From Dryobates pubescens (lineage: Eukaryota; Chordata; Aves; Piciformes; Picidae), in assembly GCF_014839835.1 (NCBI RefSeq), contig NC_071615.1, positions 1 through 64,000 of the forward strand: a DNA stretch of 64,000 nucleotides, written 5' to 3'. Below, piece after piece: positions 30,776 through 42,300 of the stretch. The notes under the pieces were generated by a model. That model made no database searches. It was not told where the DNA came from and was given only the letters and a program-made list of their open reading frames with translations. The position numbers and the translations under genes are program-made. Numbering within the stretch: position 1 is the stretch's first letter; the number at the start of each line of letters is the position of its first letter.

Positions 30776-31592
30776 AGATGTTGGTCAGTTAGAGGGTAGA
30801 AGGGCTCTGCAGAGGGACAGATGGGCAGAGTCCAACAGGATGGCATTCATCAAGTCCAAGTGCCGGGTGCTGCACTTCGGCCACAACAACCCCATGCAGA
30901 GCTACAGGCTGGGGTCGGAGTGGCTGGAGAGCTGCCAAACAGAAAGGGACCTGGGGGTGCTGATTGACAGCTGCCTAAACATGAGCCAGCAGTGTGCCCG
31001 GGTGGCCAAGAAGGCCAGTGGCATCCTGGCCTGGATCAAGAATAGTGTGGCCAGCAGGAGCAGGGAGGTCATTGTGCCCCTGTAGTCTGCACTGGTTAGG
31101 CCACACCTTGAGTCCTGTGTCCAGTTCTGGGCCCCTCAGTTTAGGAAGGACATCGAGACACTTGGACGTGTCCAGAGAAGGGCAACGAGGCTGGGGAGAG
31201 GCCTTGAGCACAGCCCTGTGAGGAGAGGCTGAGGGAGCTGGGGTTGTTTAGCCTGGAGGAGGCTCAGGGGAGACCTCATTGCTCTCGACAACTACCTGAA
31301 GGGAGGTTGTAGCCAGGAGGGAGTTGGTCTCTTCTCTCAAGCAACCAGCACCAGAACAAGAGGACACAGTCTCAAGCTGCACCAGGGGAAGTTTAGGCTC
31401 AAGGTGAGAAGAAAGTTCTTCACTGAGAGACTCATTCGTCATTGGAATGTGCTGCCCGGAGAGGTGGTGGAGTCACCGTCCCTGGAGGTGTTCAAGAGGG
31501 GATTGGTGCCATGTTCTTGTCATGAGGTCTGTGGTGACAGGTTGATCTTTGAGGTCTCTTCCAACCTTGGTGATGCTGTGATACTGTGAACA
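30776..31592 (+). mobile_element. CR1 LINE 3' fragment, about 815 bp, inserted in a minisatellite
   Basis: The longest CR1 piece here. Its 5' part still reads the CR1 reverse-transcriptase C-terminus ([18 protein letters not shown], then [14 protein letters not shown] and [16 protein letters not shown]) for about 90 open codons. The 3' part ends CTTGGTGATGCTGTGATACT. The open frame and few changes suggest a younger insertion than the others. It is 5'-truncated. Confidence 0.95.
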
Positions 31593-32045
31593 CAATGGAC
31601 ATAGGGCACAAATCGGGGGCACCAAGGATGCATGGACACTGGGCAGACACCAGGCACACAGGACACACATGAAGGACACATCAAGCACTGGGCACACCAG
31701 GGACACAATGGGCACCAAGCACTCTGAGCATGCACTTGGCACATACCAGGGACACTGGAGACACCAGGGACATGTGGGCATTGGGGACACACTGGGCAAT
31801 GGGTACCAGGCACACAATGGGCGAACACTGGGAGCACACACTGGGGACACTGGGGATAGACAGACCACTGGGCACAATCCGGGCAGACTGGGGCACACAC
31901 CAGGGACACACTGGGCAGGCACCAGGCACACACCAAACACACACCAGGGACACCGAGGACACAGTGGGCGCTGGGCACGCACCAGGTATATGGGTCCCAC
32001 GTTAAGGACACACCAGGTACCAGTAGACACACAGCGGGCACGGCC
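31593..32045. repeat. CACCGGGCACACACCGGG minisatellite, right part
   Basis: Continues the repeat interrupted by the CR1 at 30776-31592, with CACTGGGCACACACCAGGGAC variants. The composition is C/A-rich on the plus strand. Confidence 0.85.
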
Positions 32046-32049
32046 AGGC

Positions 32050-32200
32050 CGACGGGGCAGGTTCCACCCAGGCGCCCGGTGGTTGCCGGGAATCGGGGCA
32101 TCCCCCGCGCTTCCCGCTTGGCCCTGGCCCTGCAGTGCCCGCAGTACCGACACCGCCCGGGCCCTTTAAGAGCGGCGGCGGCGGCGGCGGCGGCGGGGGC

Positions 32201-32272
<72 letters not shown>

Positions 32273-32400
32273 TCCGTGCCCGCGCCCGCTCCCGGCGATG
32301 CCCGCGGCGGCCCCGCACCTGCCGGTAAGAGCCGGGGGAGCTGTAGATGCTCGGGGCGGCGGGGGGGGGGGGGGGGGGATTTGGGCTTCAGGGATGTCTG
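32050..32400 (+). promoter_or_regulatory. CpG island with CGG repeat, probable promoter of the GH20 gene
   Basis: A CpG-dense tract follows the minisatellite and contains the CGG repeat and a donor-like CTGCCGGTAAGAG at 32325. The next coding gene on the + strand is the GH20 gene, 3.3 kb downstream, which otherwise lacks a GC-rich promoter. Confidence 0.5.
32172..32272. repeat. CGG trinucleotide repeat, about 31 units with one interruption
   Basis: About 8 GGC units, a GGGGCT interruption, then about 23 more. In the + direction it would lie in a 5' untranslated exon just upstream of an ATG at 32298. Glycine-, alanine- and arginine-only frames across it are by-products of the repeat. Confidence 0.93.
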
Positions 32401-35400
32401 GTGGGATGCCCGGTGCTGCAGTGGGCACCAGGGCCGCGGGGATGCCAGATGCCGCCGCGATGCCCGAAAGGATTCCCATTGCCGCAGGGATGCACAGGGG
32501 GATGCAGGGGTGCCCAGTGTCCCAGGGAGGCCTGGCGTCGCAGTGTGCGCCGGTGCTACGGGGCTGCCCACCAGGGTCTGGAGCGTGCCAGGGATGTCGA
32601 GGGGTAGCCGGGAGTGCAGGGAAACATGGGGTGCTCCAGGCTTGTGGGGTGCCAATGATGCCCAGCAGCACAGTGGGAAGAGTGGGCTATGGAAAGCCCT
32701 CTCCCCCTTGCTCAGGGTGTGCCCTGTGTGTGCCAAAACATCCCCAGGAGGGGCGTGGGGTTGTCTCTGTCCTGGGGCCAGGGTCTGCAGCCCCACGGTG
32801 GGGGGGGGGTGGGGGGGGGAGGGTGTCCATAGCTGCTCCATGCATGTCCCTCGGCCATGGGGCTGCAGCACCAAGGGGCAGCTCACCCTGGAGGGGTGAC
32901 ACATGCTGGGTGCAAGGGGTGGGCACAGCCTTGGCTAGGCTGAGCAAAGAAAGCTCTGGAAGGGTGTGAGTGTGCCCAGGAATGTGCACAGAGCAGCATC
33001 ACTGTTTTCATGTTCATGCCAATGGGAGAATTTGACATGGCAATGGCTGAGGAATGCTGGGGCAGGGTGGTGGGCACAGCTGGGTGGCATCCAAACACCG
33101 TGGTGGCACCCAAAGCCCTCACTCCTGGCATGTGGCCTGCTGTGGCACCTGCCACCCCAGGGGCACCTGGATCTTGCCCTCCTCGTCGTCCTGCTTGCTC
33201 CAGACTTAGGTCTCCGTTTGCCTGGTGTGCCCAGTGCCCTCTGGGGAATTGGACTGGTTTCAGGAAGCTGGCAGCAGACCGCATGTAGGGTGCGTGGTGC
33301 CAGGGAGGAGGGCAAAGACCAGACTGCCTTCTTGCTCCACAGCTGCTGACCCAGGCTAGCTGGTTGTGAGAAGCTGTGGGCTCTTGTGAGCCTCCTGGGG
33401 ACCAGGCCAGTGCCATCTCCGAAGGGCTGACAGAGGAAGATGCCACATTAATAAACAGAGCCAGTGCTGGCAGTGAGATGCCAGGTTCAAGGGGCAGCAT
33501 CCATCAGCCTCACTGTGAGAGGATCTCCCACTGGCACAGGGTTGTGGCTGCTCCCTGTCATCCCTTGGTGCTGTACCCATCACCAGCTTGTGCTCATCTG
33601 GGCTGTGCCAGGGATGCGCTGGAAGCCTGTTTTCTATTTAAAGAAGATAACAGATATTAAAGTGCCAGGCCCTGGCAGGCTGGCAGTGTCTGTCCAAATA
33701 TTTCCCCCTCTCTGAGCAGGTGTTGTGTGCCCATGGCAGCCTGATTAGAACTCAACATATTTATGGCCTTGCTGGGTGCCCATGGAGCACCCTGTCCTCA
33801 CCCAGCAGAGGTGAGCCCTGGGCTGGCAGCTGTCCCCAGCCTGGCATATACATGGCTGCTGGGCTGTGCCAACTCTGGCAGGAGCGCCCAGGAATGGGCA
33901 GGGTGGAAACACAGCAGGGATGGCAGGCAGTGGTGAGAGCGCCAGGAATCTTGTCCATGCAGGGACATGAGCACGGGGAACAGCATGGGTATGACCTGTC
34001 CCCAAAGCAGGCTCCTGCCCTACCTCCAGTCCACGGGCACTGGGTACCAGTGGGTACTGGGTGATGTGGAGGGAGCAGGGACAGGGATGGAACAGGGATG
34101 GGAATGAAGCAGGGTAATGGAGCAGGGATAGGGATGGAGCAGGGATAGGGATGGAGTAGGAGTGGGGAGGGAGTAGGGATGGGAATGATGCAGGAGTGGT
34201 GATGGAGCAGGGCTGGGGATGGTACTGCCCTGCCCTATGATGTGGCTTGGTTGAGACCTTGTACTCTGGTGACATCGCATCCCACATTAGCCCTGTGCCT
34301 GCTCCGTGCCCCTTGGTAGGGTGCAGGAGGAGCTGTTGAGAGGGATTAGGGCCGTGTCTGGAGAAAGGGCTAATTCAGAGCTGGGGGCATGGGGTGGCTC
34401 TGCCCCGGTGCCACTGCTGTGGCTGCCATCAGCTGAGCTGCTTGTGTGCCCTACGGCCACCAAAAGCTGCTTTTCAGCTCCCAAAACTGAATTTAACCCT
34501 GAACTTTGGTGCGTTTGGTGTGTTTTGGTGCCAACTCACTGACAGGGCTGGGCCAGGGCTCACAAAGGCTGCCAGTCTGGGAGGCTGGGGGTGTTGATGT
34601 GTTGCCCCATCCCTGCCCCGCTATAAATGCCTAAGAAGGAGAAAAAAGGGCAGAAGGGATGGTGGCACTTCTTGTGTGCAGCTTCCTTCCTTCCAGTACT
34701 GCCTGTTGGACCATGGGAGTTGTGCTGCCCACAGCAGGGTGGTTTTGAGTTCCTGGTGTGGGACCTGATGTCACCGCGAGTCACCCAGGAGCAGGGCTGT
34801 GAGTGAGAAGGAGATCTAAGCGTGCTGCAGGAGAGAGGAACGTGGGGAGCCCTCGGTGTTCTCCTCACTGTGGTGTTTTCCCAGTTGGGGCTGCAGAGGT
34901 TGCTTGCTCCCTGGAGCTCACAGGAGCGGTCACCCTGGTAGTGGACGTGCCTCCAGTTGTGATAGTGCCACCAGTGCTGTGCCCAGCAAGTGTGTGGGTG
35001 TTGATGTTGAGGCTGCTCACCCAGCAAACCTGCACCCAAACAGGGGGTGCAATCCCCCAAGCTGTGGCTGTGGTGGGGACCAGGGAAGAGGCACTGCCAA
35101 CTTATGCTCCACAGAGGTGGCCTTTAGTTTGGGGTCACTTTCCTCTAAATTGGTAAATCTCCACCTCAGGAGTTCTCCAAATTGGTTTAGGAATACAAGA
35201 CTTCAAATGGATTTTAGCAACCCCAAGTGGACCTCAACCACCTCTCCTCTTCCCACAGGGACATTGCCTCCTGTGCCTGACCAGCACTGTGCCTGCCCTG
35301 TGATGCCACCCCACCCAGCCACCCTGTGACACAGCAACTCGAGGGGTTCCCCTGCTGGGGACGTGCCCTGTGGCCACCGCCTTGTTTGCTCTGGCTCCGG

Positions 35401-35403
35401 CAG
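32400..35403. other. Putative 5' intron of the GH20 gene
   Basis: GC-moderate sequence with poly-G runs near 32362 and 32805 and a minisatellite at 34060-34215. An AT-richer islet lies near 33000-33060 and another at 33620-33670 (TTTAAAGAAGATAACAGATA) that could be regulatory. No coding exon is recognised on either strand. Confidence 0.5.
34060..34215. repeat. GGGATGGAGCAGGGATA minisatellite
   Basis: About nine degenerate copies of a 16-18 bp GGGATGGAGCAGGGAT unit. Confidence 0.85.
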
Positions 35404-35681
35404 AGTCCGTCGAGGCTGCAGACCGAGACAGAGTCAGGTCCGGCCACCAGCTCTCACGCTGGGGCACACGAGGTAGGAGGGGACGTGGGGAATCTCTGTC
35501 CATGTTCCCAGTGGGGTAAGGGTGTCAGGAGGGGTCTCCTCTATGCCCTCTTTCTCTGGGTCTCCTGCTGCTCTGCTCAGGGGACCAGGGCATGGTTTGT
35601 GGAGCTGTATGCGGTCACCTGTACTCAGGGTCACTTCAGGGTGCTGCCACACAGCCAGCCCCCTGTCTATGCCCCCCAGAA

Positions 35682-38600
35682 ATGGCCTTCCAGAGGAGCC
35701 ACAGGCTGAACCTGCTGCGCCTGGTCGTGCTGCTCCTCATAGCCTTGGCTGGCATCAAGTTCCTCTTCCGTGACAGGTGAGGTGACACTAGGACTCCAGG
35801 TGTGGACTGGGGCCTCAGATGGGTTGGGGTGTGTGGGGATACCCTTGGTTGTGCCTGTGCAGGGGACACGAGTGCTGGGGAGCAGCTGGTGCCCTGCAGT
35901 ACCCCCAGCCCTGCTCCACTCCCGGCAGCCTTACCCTGGAGCTGCACAAGCACATCAGCAAGGACAGCAGGTTCTGGGGGGACGCAGGAGACACCAGCCA
36001 GGACACTGGCCCCCAGAGCCAGGCTCTGGAGCTCTCTGCAGCAAAGATAATGGCCCTGAGGAGAGAACCTGGCCAGCAGATCACCAGAGACTTCAGTGCC
36101 ACTGAGATGAGGCTGGTCCACCTGGACCTCAAGGGAGCTGCACCCAGGGTCTCCTATTTGGAGCAGGTGAGGATGCCCAGGGATAGGGAGGACATGCCGG
36201 GGGGGGATGCACCAAGAGGACATATCAAGGATCAACCTGTTAATTGTCCCCACCAGCCTCTGGGGACTGTGTTGTCCCTGCTCGCTGAACCCACCCTGCC
36301 CTTGCCACAGGTCTTCCCCCTCCTGTCCCAGCTGGGAGCCAATGGGATCCTCATCGAGTACGAGGACATGTTCCCCTTCAAGGGAGACCTGGAGATCCTC
36401 AAGTCCCCCTTTGCTTACAGGTGAGCCAGGGCTGTGTACTGAGCTGGCTGTGAGCCCAGCAGGCCCTGCAGTGCCAGGGGCTGGGTGTGACCCACCTGGA
36501 CCCATGCCTGAGATAAGCATGGTTGGAGTGCTAAGCTGTGCCACTGGCAGGGCAATGCCCTGCCCCACCAGGTCAATATTGTGTCCCCATAGTAAAATCC
36601 ACACAGGCGTGGGGTGGCTGGGGCCATGCAGGCAGGGTGCCAGAGGAGAAGGAGGGAGTGCCCTCATGCTCTGCCCTCTGTTGCATCTGGCATCCCCTGG
36701 TGAGCTTGTCCCTGCCCTCCCAGTGAGGAGGACATTGAGCGAATCCAACAGCTGGCCGAGCTCCACAAGCTGGAGGTGGTTCCCCTGGTGCAGACCTTTG
36801 GGCATGTGGAGGTAGGAGATCCCAATCCTGCTCCTCATCCTGCATCATGTGGGCTTTGTTCTGGAAGTCCCCCTGATGATTCATCTCATGCAGTTCATCC
36901 TCAAGCACCAGAAGTACCAGCACCTGCGGGAGGTCGAGCGCTTCCCCAACACCTTCAACCCCCACATCCCTGACACTCTGGCTCTGCTCAAGAGCATCTT
37001 GTCACAGGTGATTGAGAAGCACAGGCATTCCACCTGGATCCACATTGGAGCAGATGAGGTGGGTGGTGGCTGTGCAGGGACCCCGGCCCTCACCCTAGGC
37101 ACCAGGGATGCTCCCAGGGGTGCTGAGCTTCCTCCTTACCCCAAATCCAGGTCTTCCATCTTGGGGAGGGGATGGACTCCAAAAACTGGATGAGCCGCAA
37201 CAAGGGTGACACAGGGACCATGTACCTGAATCACATCAAGGAGGTGCTGGGCTTCATCTCCACGCAGTACTGGGGGCTGCAGGCGCTCATGTGGGACGAC
37301 ATGCTGAGGAAGATCAGCGTGGGAGCTCTGCAGGGTGAGAGGGTGGGGACAGCAGTGGCACCTAAGCTGGGCATCTCAGCAGCACTCATCCATGTGGCCA
37401 CCCTGGCAGGTGCCATGCCCAGTGGCTAGCAAGAGCCCAAGACTGGTCTTGAGGGGACTCAGGTCTTGTTGGGGGTGGTCATGAGGAGCCCTGGGCATTC
37501 TCCTGCTGCTGGCACCAGTGCCACCATCCCCACCCCTTGCTCACCCCACAGAGTCTGGGATAGCAAAGCTGGTCTCACCCGTGGTGTGGTTCTATGCACC
37601 GGACTTTGATGCTGAGCAGATTGGTAAGGTGATGTGCCAGGCTTCTGAGGCTGGCAGGGAAACACCTCCCCAGTGCCCCCCCATCCCCATGGGGACAATA
37701 GCACTGGTGGCTTGTGCCTGTCCTGCAGGGCCATTCCTCACCAAGTATGCAGAGAGTGGCTTCAAGGCAGTGTGGTTTGCCAGTGCCTTCAAGGGCACCA
37801 CAGGACCAGCACAGACCTGGCCTCCGCTGAGCTATCACCTGAAAAACCACCTGAGCTGGCTGAAGGTGATGAAGGCCTTGCCACAGCTGGCCCCACTTCG
37901 CTTCCAGGGCATTGTCCTCACTGGCTGGCAGAGGTGAGGGGTGGTGGGAGCCCTGCCCTCGCCAGTGTCCACGCAGCCTGGCTGATGATGGCATGGCTGG
38001 CCCTGCTCTGCAGGTACGATCACTACTCGGTGCTCTGTGAGCTGCTGCCTGTTGGCATCCCTTCCCTGGCCATCTCCTTGCAGACTCTGGTGAATGGTGA
38101 GCCACCGTTCTGCTACCATACTGGATCAGCTTGGTCCTGTGTCCCCACCCTGGGAATACTGGGAGAGGGGTGGGAGACAAGGGAAGGAGACCTTCATCTC
38201 CCCTGGTTTTGGGGGTGTGGTGAAGCCAGGGGCAAGCTCCTGCTGGCAGGGTGGCCCGAGTTCTGCCTCTCTCCTTGTCCTCCTCAGGGGGCTTCACTGA
38301 AGAGACGAAGAGGAAGGTCCTGGACTCACTGGGCTTCCAGAGCATGCATTTGGAGCAGAGCATGTGGTGCGTGGCACAGCCCTGGCCACGTAGGGGGCAT
38401 CCATGGCACTGCCATTCCAGCTGCATCAGAAGGGATGCACAGGGAGGGAGCAGGGAGTTGGTTACCCAAATGCCTCAGTCCCAGACCCACTTGGGGCAAG
38501 GATGAGTGGGGTGCTGGGGTTCACCCAGCAGAGAGCTCTGGCGTGGCTGGTGCACCCCACGTGTTGGACTCTCACTTCCTTCTCTCGTTCCCCAGTGAGG

Positions 38601-39243
38601 GCAGGGGGATGTTCCCTGGTGCAGAGATCTACCATATGGTCCAGCAGGTTAATGACCATCTGAAGGAGAGCATCCTTAAAGCCCTGGAGGAGGACAGGTA
38701 ACGGTGGGGGGCAGCGGGGTTGACTAGTTCAAAAATGAAAGTTTTACCATGGGAAGGGGACTTGCCCAGCATGCAGATCCCCATTTCTGGCTGGCCCCCA
38801 TGCCTCCCACTCCCCTTGTGCCTCTCCAGTGCCATCAAGGGCTGGTTTAGCCCCTATCATCGGAAGCACCAGTTTGGAAACCCCCGCAACATGGAGAGCT
38901 TCGGCAGCAAGGTGCTGAAGTACGTGGTGCTGGGAGCCCAAACCCCACTGAGTGCCTGTGAAGGGCTGGGAGAGGTCCCAGGCTCACAGGAAGGAGCTGG
39001 GCCACCTGCTTTCCCCCCACTAGGCTCCATGAGGACTGGGAGAGCTTCGTCCGTGACCTGCGTGATCAACTGGAGAAGGTCTACTTCCCTGACACGGTGG
39101 AGGAGTGGATGGAGGAGAATGTCAGCCCCTACCTGGACCAGCTGCAGGACCTGGTGCAGGACTACCAGGCTATCATCCGCCTCAATGGCCGGCCCAAGGC
39201 GACACAGGGGCCACGGTCCCCCCAGCTCCTGCTGTCCCTCTAA
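35682..39243 (+). CDS. GH20 beta-hexosaminidase, hexosaminidase D-like, membrane-anchored
   Basis: Thirteen coding exons: 35682-35776, 35929-36166, 36311-36420, 36724-36811, 36894-37058, 37151-37334, 37552-37623, 37729-37933, 38014-38096, 38288-38366, 38596-38697, 38830-38919 and 39024-39243; all phases agree, giving 576 aa. The ATG lies two bases into its exon with G at -3. Residues 10-29 (NLLRLVVLLLIALAGIKFLF) form a signal anchor, predicting a type II protein with a lumenal catalytic domain. After a stem come MRLVHLDLKGAAPR and NGILIEYEDMFPF, then the GH20 core with LVQTFGHVE and the catalytic Asp-Glu pair in HIGADE (D231-E232), then MWDDM and VVWFYAPDF. It should cleave terminal beta-N-acetylhexosamine residues. 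Human HEXD is shorter (about 486 aa), lacks the anchor as I recall it and lies elsewhere (17q25), so this may be a paralogue; I leave the symbol blank. Confidence 0.93.
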
Positions 39244-39337
39244 GGTGGCTGTCAAGTGCCACCATCACGTGTCTGCGTGTGTCACCACATTGCTGCTGGT
39301 TTGTACTGGACAGGGATCCTGCACTCCCCACCTCCTC

Positions 39338-39343
39338 AATAAA
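39338..39343 (+). promoter_or_regulatory. Polyadenylation signal of the GH20 gene
   Basis: AATAAA about 95 bp after the stop, followed by a T-rich stretch, giving a very short 3' UTR. Confidence 0.85.
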
Positions 39344-41120
39344 GTATTTTCATAGTACTGCTGGGTGCTGGAGGAGGCCAAGGCTCTGCCCTACCAGGTG
39401 AAGGGGACCTGGAGGGGTCTGTCCTGCAGCAGCTCCTGGGGCGCTTGCCCTGCTGGAGCTAGAGGGTTTGGTAACCACGATGAGGGAGAGCAGGAGCCTC
39501 TCCCTCTGCAGGGAGAGGGCAGCCCATGTCATGTGGTGCCCGTGGGGGTGTTTGTGTGCCTTATGCTGCCCTCAAGGGTGACTGTGCCCTAGGTGGAAGA
39601 TGAGATCCAGTGTGGCGTGGGTGCTGTGTGCCACTGGGCAAGGGCTGGCACCGGGATGGGGCAGTGCACTGCGGGATGTGGGGGGGCCTTGCCATACTTT
39701 AGCTACCACCCATTCCCAGCCTTGTGTCTGCTTTCAGCAGTGGCCACCACATGTCCCTGGTAGCTGGAGCAGGGCCCAGCTGAGCTGCCCTCCAAACGCT
39801 GCTTTCACCTCTTCCACCCTCTCCATTAACCCAGCAGCTGGGGGCCTGTGTGTTCCCACCCCACCCTGCCTCCACAGCTGTGCATGGTCCTTTGCCTGCA
39901 CCCATCAGAAAGGCAGCCATGGTGGGAGGACAGGAGAGGAACCCCTGTGTGGGGCAAGCCCCATTCCTGCTGCCCACAGTGCCTCCAGCTCCTGCAAGCA
40001 AAAGTTTCCATGTGCCCACTCCTCCTCAGTGTCCGTCCCTGTGGCAAGGGGAGGTGAAACTAACCCACTCCATGCCCAGTGCCTGCGGCTCCGCCCGTTG
40101 GAGGCACCGGTTTCTTCTCAGCATGCACAGGGCAGTGACAGGGACATTTCACTGCACATTCTTCTGCTCTGCAAAGACCAACCCGACTTGGCAAGACCCT
40201 GCAGCGAGCCACAGAAATGCAAGACTTGGAGCTCTTTCTGCAAGACGGGAGGAGGGACAGTGGCTGTGCACAGCGCTCAGCCCCACACAGCCCTGCTGCC
40301 CCATGGCCTGGCACAACCACAACAGTCCTGCTGCCCACTGTGGCCATCGGGGCCCTGCTGGGTCCCCAAGTGCTGGCACAGGGTGAAGGAGCCCAGCAGG
40401 AGAGAGCAGTGGGGCACAAAGGGAGCTTTGTTGAGGAGCTTTATTTGTTCTCAAGTGGTGGCAGATGTAGAAGGAAGGCCCTGACCTGTGCCTGTGGAGC
40501 CCCAGCCCCCAGCCCAGGGAGCCCTGCAGCAGCTCAGCCCCCTGGGCAGCTGCACACAGCCATGCTGCTGGATTAAAGAGCAGATTAGGTGGCGTCTCAC
40601 GCTGGCAACCCAAATGTCCTGGATTGGAAAGTGGGGGTGGGGAGAAGAGATAGATTCCGCCGGCATGGGGTGGGGAGGGGCTGCCTCAGCCTGGAGATGG
40701 GGGCTCTGGAGGGTGTTAGGGGCTGCCCCATGGTTGGTTTGCTGAGGCTGGCACGAGACTTCTATCAGTAACTCGTCTTGGGAAGCAGAAATTTGGGGTG
40801 ATGTTGGGCAGATGATGGCTGCACCATTTAGCCCAGTAACACCTTGCCCCATATCCCACCTGGCTCAGCATACTCAGCCCAGCCAGGTACCTCCACACCT
40901 TCAGTATCTTGCTCCTTTAAGCCATGAAAAAGTGGAAGGGGACAGACATCAGCTGCCATTGTGCTACAGAACTGGAAACTGGGCATCAGTAAGGAGTTTA
41001 TTTAAAGAAACGGAAAAGTTGCTGCCTCCTGGTTCCCGTTATCAGCCATCATGGGGAACTGGCTGCGGATTGCAAGGACCAGGTAGAGGGGTGGGACCAG
41101 AACTGATGAAAGGGACTTTG
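39344..41120. other. Intergenic region, GH20 gene to CASKIN1
   Basis: GC-rich sequence without recognisable exons, CR1 or RNA genes. Several open frames over 100 codons exist on both strands but show no homology or splice logic. Confidence 0.55.
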
Positions 41121-41470
41121 AAGCTGGTCTGGGGAGCACTGGCTGCCCTGGGTGGGAGTCTGGGTGCCCTGGATGGGGGTCTTGGGGCCCCAAGAGAGGT
41201 TTTGGGTGTCCTGAGTGGGGTCTGAGCACCCTGAGTGATCTGGATGGAGGTCTGAGCTCCTCAGCTAGGGGTCTGGGTGCCCTGACTGGGTGTCTAGGTG
41301 CCGTGGGTGGGGGTCAGGGTGCCCTGGGTGAGGTTTTGGGTGTACTGCATAGGGGTCTGAGTGACTTGGATGGTGTCTGTATTCCTCAACTATGGATCTG
41401 GGAGTCCCAGGTGGGGTTTGGGTGCCCCAAGTGGGGGTCAGAGTGATGTAGATGGGGGACTGGGTGCCCC
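41120..41470. repeat. GGTCTGGGTGCCCTGGGTGGG minisatellite
   Basis: About a dozen degenerate 24-27 bp copies of GTCTGGGTGCCCTGAGTGGGG immediately upstream of the CASKIN1 CpG island. Confidence 0.88.
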
Positions 41471-41559
41471 AGCCCCATCTCCTCTCTCCCGGGGGGATGG
41501 GATCACTGCCGCCTCAAGATCCTCGTCGAGGAAGAAGAGGCCACGATCAGCCTTCCTCT

Positions 41560-42300
41560 CCGCTTTTCCCGGCAGTTCTCCGTTCCGCTGAGACCCTCCA
41601 GCTCATTACACACATCACGGCGGCAGCGCCCTCCGGGGCGTCCCCTGGAGGCATCGGCACCTTCCACTGCACCGGGGAGGGAGATCCCGGTGCCCCGCCC
41701 GCAACCGCCGGGGCGGCCACCTCTCCCTCCTCCTCCTTCTCCTCCTCCTCCCTCCGCTGCCCTCCCGGTGCGGCTTACCCCCAGCCCAGCCCCGCCGCGC
41801 CCCGCCCCGGGCGCTCGCCGCCGCCGCTGCCGCTGCCGCCGCCGCCGCCGCCCCCGTCTCCGGAGGGGGCTGGGCGGGGGGGGGGGGCCCGCGCCGAGCT
41901 GTGCCGCGCCGAGCCGTGCCGTACCGAGCCGTACCGTGTTGTACCGAGCAGTACAGAGCCGCACGGTGCCGTACCGAGCCTCCCGCCCATCCTTCGCCGC
42001 GCCACGGAGGATGCTCGGGCCGTGAGCCCGCAGCCGGTAGCCCCGGCACCGTGGAGCTATGGGCAAGGACCAGGAGCTGGTGCAGGCGGTGAAGGCGGAG
42101 GACATCGCAGCCGTGCAGAAGCTGCTGCAGAGGCCCAAGCCCGGCAAAGCCAGTGAGTGTGGCGGCGGCGGCGGGGCCGGGTCGGGCCGGGCGGGATGAG
42201 ATGGGAGGGAGGGCTTGGGGGGGCAGAACACGGGGGCCAGCATCGCTGTAACGGGCGCGGCAGTTTCGGGACCTGCATCCCTCTCCTTGCTCCCGGGGCC
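41560..42300 (+). promoter_or_regulatory. CASKIN1 CpG-island promoter and 5' UTR
   Basis: A CpG-dense tract spans the first coding exon. It contains a CCG-rich run at 41820-41855 and a decamer repeat at 41892-41980. No TATA box is seen. The start codon context is GGAGCTATGG. Confidence 0.7.
41892..41980. repeat. GTACCGAGCC decamer repeat in the CASKIN1 5' UTR region
   Basis: About eight degenerate copies of GTGCCGAGCC / GTACCGAGCC / GTACCGTGTT lie 80-170 bp upstream of the CASKIN1 ATG. Confidence 0.85.

Larger units (their letters stand above)
32298..35472 (+). other. Possible 5' exons and upstream ORF of the GH20 gene
   Basis: An ATG at 32298 opens nine codons (MPAAAPHLP) ending at a GTAAGA donor at 32325. 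A possible exon 35404-35472 has a CTCCGGCAG acceptor and a GTAGGA donor. The coding start exon has an acceptor at 35679. Joined, the frame from 32298 would run past the main ATG in another frame and stop 25 bases after it, acting as an overlapping uORF. All three splice sites are inferred. Confidence 0.35.

Noticed and set aside
32079-32969. Glycine-rich, alanine-rich and arginine-rich frames over the CGG repeat
   Set aside because: They come from the trinucleotide repeat and lack ATG starts. Only the possible 5' UTR role is kept.
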